Source: JAWRCU01 sp033542235 (lineage in GTDB: Bacteria > Pseudomonadota > Alphaproteobacteria > Rhizobiales > Rhizobiaceae). From it: a DNA stretch of 64,000 nt. This document shows positions 62,510 to 64,000 of this stretch, piece by piece. The stretch is from contig NZ_JAWRCU010000004.1 of NCBI RefSeq assembly GCF_033542235.1, positions 248,001 through 312,000 on the forward strand, given 5' to 3'. The stretch's first letter is position 1, and each line of letters opens with the position of its first letter. The notes beneath the pieces are model-generated. The model ran no database searches. It had not been told where the DNA came from and worked only from the letters and a program-made list of their open reading frames with translations. A program made the position numbers and the translations under genes.

Positions 62510-63997
62510 TTAGTCGCCGTAGAGCCCGTCTTCGGGCGTCCAGTCGAAGTCGGTGTCGAGAGGATAGGTCGGCCGTGGCAGGGCAGACCAGTCCAGGCGC
62601 CTCATGTCGAGTTGAGAAACCCCGTCGCTCAACAAGAGGATGTGACGGGCAGCTATGTCTTCCAGTTGCGGGTGAAGGTAGCCGAGCTTCACGACATAGG
62701 CCTTGTGCGCGGTCGGTTGAATGCCCATGGCCGTGAAGTGGTGTGGGGTGGTGATACCGATCGCGCGAGCATGGAAAGTGGCGAGAACGCCGCCGATCCG
62801 AACGCAGGCCCAGGCGCCTTCGTGCGACCGGTAGGGCTGAAAACCGCCCAACTCCAGCGTCTCGCCGCAGGCTTCGACGCGCGCGATCACGCGCCGCTCG
62901 GTGCGAGGCCGCGACACGTGCTCGGCCCCGAGCACGATCTCGACCTCGGCGCCGACCCCTGCAGCGATCAGGCGCTCGACCGTAAGCGGCGCGGTGATGC
63001 CGGCGACCACGATGTCGCTCGCCTGCGGGTCGTCGAGTGCCGCCTGCAAGACGAAGGTCAGGTCGCCCGCAGCACCCGCGGTGGTGTTGTCGCCGGAATC
63101 GGAAACGAATACCGGGCGTTCGACGGCGTCCAATGCCCGGCGCAGGCCCTCCGCCGTCTCGGCCGTCTCCATCCGAAGGCGGAATTCCGAGCGCTCCGCC
63201 CAGATGCTGGCTGCGAGGTCGACTGCGGCGTTGCGTGCCGCGGCAGCGTCGCCGTCGCTCACGGCAAAAGCGGTGACGGCCGTCGATGGCCGGTCGTTCC
63301 AGGCAAATCCGACAAGGATGTTGGCCTCCAATATCCCTGAACGCGCGTCATATTCGGGCAGCGAACCGTAGAGCTCGCGGGCGGGTCGCAGCGCCGTCAC
63401 GGCCGTCTCGCCCGGCACCAGGATAGGGATCCTCACGGCGGCCTTCTTCGGGCGAATGCCGCTGCGGATGACATGGACGAGCTGGTCGGCTGCGCGCCAT
63501 CCCGTCTCGCGATCATCGCGATGAGGCGCGGTGCGAAGGACGCTGAAGACTGTGGCTGCCGAGAGCAGGCCTGGCGTCATGTCGCCGTGGAGGTCAAGGG
63601 AGACGCCGATCGGCACTTGCGGGCCGACGGCGGAACGGATCGCCGCCACGAAGTCGGTATCGGCGTCCTCATCCATGCCGGCAACCTCGAGAGCGCCGTG
63701 ATTGGCCACGAGCACGCCATCGAAAGGTCCACCCTCGATCAGCCGACGGATCGTTTCCGACTTGATCTCGTCATAGGCAGCGGCGGTCATGGGTCCGCCG
63801 GGCAGGGCTGTCGCCCAAAAGAGCGGTACCGCCTCGATATCTGGTTCTTCGGCCAGCCGGGCCAGCATGCCGCGAACCATCCAGACGTCGCCCGCGAGCA
63901 TGTCCTCAGCATCGTAGCGCTGAACGGCCGTCGTATCGGTGGCGACGGGCGAAGCGAGCATGATCTCGATTGAGAGGCCGACAATGGCGATGCGCAT
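62510..63997 (-). CDS. M81-family metallopeptidase (MlrC-like)
   Basis: A 495-residue protein of the MlrC/M81 family, known from the microcystin-degradation enzyme MlrC. The N-terminal DUF1485-type domain shows ALPGGPMTAAAYDEIKSE, FDGVLVANHGALEVAG and VSLDLHGDMTPGLLSAA with DDRETGWRAADQL, which hold the zinc-site His and Asp residues. The C-terminal MlrC domain has FVSDSGDNTTAGAAGDLTFVL. It starts at ATG 63997, three bases from the window edge. First visible gene of the M81-M24-ATPase operon. Confidence 0.9.
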   Translation of the reverse strand: MRIAIVGLSIEIMLASPVATDTTAVQRYDAEDMLAGDVWMVRGMLARLAEEPDIEAVPLFWATALPGGPMTAAAYDEIKSETIRRLIEGGPFDGVLVANHGALEVAGMDEDADTDFVAAIRSAVGPQVPIGVSLDLHGDMTPGLLSAATVFSVLRTAPHRDDRETGWRAADQLVHVIRSGIRPKKAAVRIPILVPGETAVTALRPARELYGSLPEYDARSGILEANILVGFAWNDRPSTAVTAFAVSDGDAAAARNAAVDLAASIWAERSEFRLRMETAETAEGLRRALDAVERPVFVSDSGDNTTAGAAGDLTFVLQAALDDPQASDIVVAGITAPLTVERLIAAGVGAEVEIVLGAEHVSRPRTERRVIARVEACGETLELGGFQPYRSHEGAWACVRIGGVLATFHARAIGITTPHHFTAMGIQPTAHKAYVVKLGYLHPQLEDIAARHILLLSDGVSQLDMRRLDWSALPRPTYPLDTDFDWTPEDGLYGD

Positions 63998-64000
63998 GAA

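Overview
The window reads as chromosomal DNA of an alphaproteobacterium of the order Hyphomicrobiales, most likely Mesorhizobium or a close Phyllobacteriaceae relative. The grounds are high GC throughout, a 1162-residue CarB and 400-residue CarA, alphaproteobacterial DnaG and RpoD, small secreted proteins of rhizobial type, and dispersed palindromic elements of the sort common in Mesorhizobium. The genus is inferred; no rRNA is present to confirm it. I saw no tRNA, rRNA, CRISPR array, integrase or intact insertion sequence.

Layout. 1-690: the 5' end of a lipoprotein gene and a gap holding a large inverted repeat and further hairpins. 692-4180: carB. 4.4-16.2 kb: mixed accessory genes, namely a DUF1186/SEC-C protein, an ABC-ATPase remnant, two secreted proteins, a class III nucleotidyl cyclase with TPRs, small enzymes, two divergent regulator/target pairs (TetR with an MDR oxidoreductase, ArsR with an MFS pump) and a frameshifted trimethylamine methyltransferase pseudogene. 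16.3-34 kb: a methyltransferase, a YpfJ-type zinc peptidase and then a Wzx/Wzy-type exopolysaccharide locus. That locus has a WecG-type transferase, flippase, GH5 hydrolase, heparinase-like protein, membrane fatty-acid hydroxylase, FemAB/BioF2-like N-acyltransferase, two GT4 transferases, a Wzz/GumC-like chain-length protein, a polymerase and a glycosyltransferase/beta-propeller protein. It contains no priming transferase, Wza export protein or tyrosine kinase, so those must lie elsewhere.

34.2-50.6 kb: carA, gatB/yqeY, dnaG and rpoD stand in a core-chromosome order, but yqeY and dnaG are separated by about 10 kb of accessory genes. These comprise an epimerase/TetR pair, an unfamiliar pair of cytosolic OmpA-like and HExxH proteins, a thioredoxin-reductase-like fusion without CxxC beside a UBP zinc finger, an MFS pump, a Na/Pi transporter and an RcnB-like protein. 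carA and carB, which make one enzyme, are 30 kb apart.

50.7-64 kb: GYD, YjbQ, PadR, HlyU, SRPBCC, a TetR/VOC pair with two operator-like dyads, an HSDL2-like SDR, UPF0114, an OmpA protein with a 28-residue repeat array, YcgN, a small secreted protein, and an operon of an M81 peptidase, an M24 peptidase and a UgpC/MalK-type ABC ATPase that runs off the window.

The points that most deserve a second look are the OmpA-like/HExxH pair at 38.2-40.1 kb, the 52-bp direct repeat bracketing the zinc-finger/reductase segment at 40.2-42.5 kb, and the lipid-modifying genes inside the polysaccharide locus.
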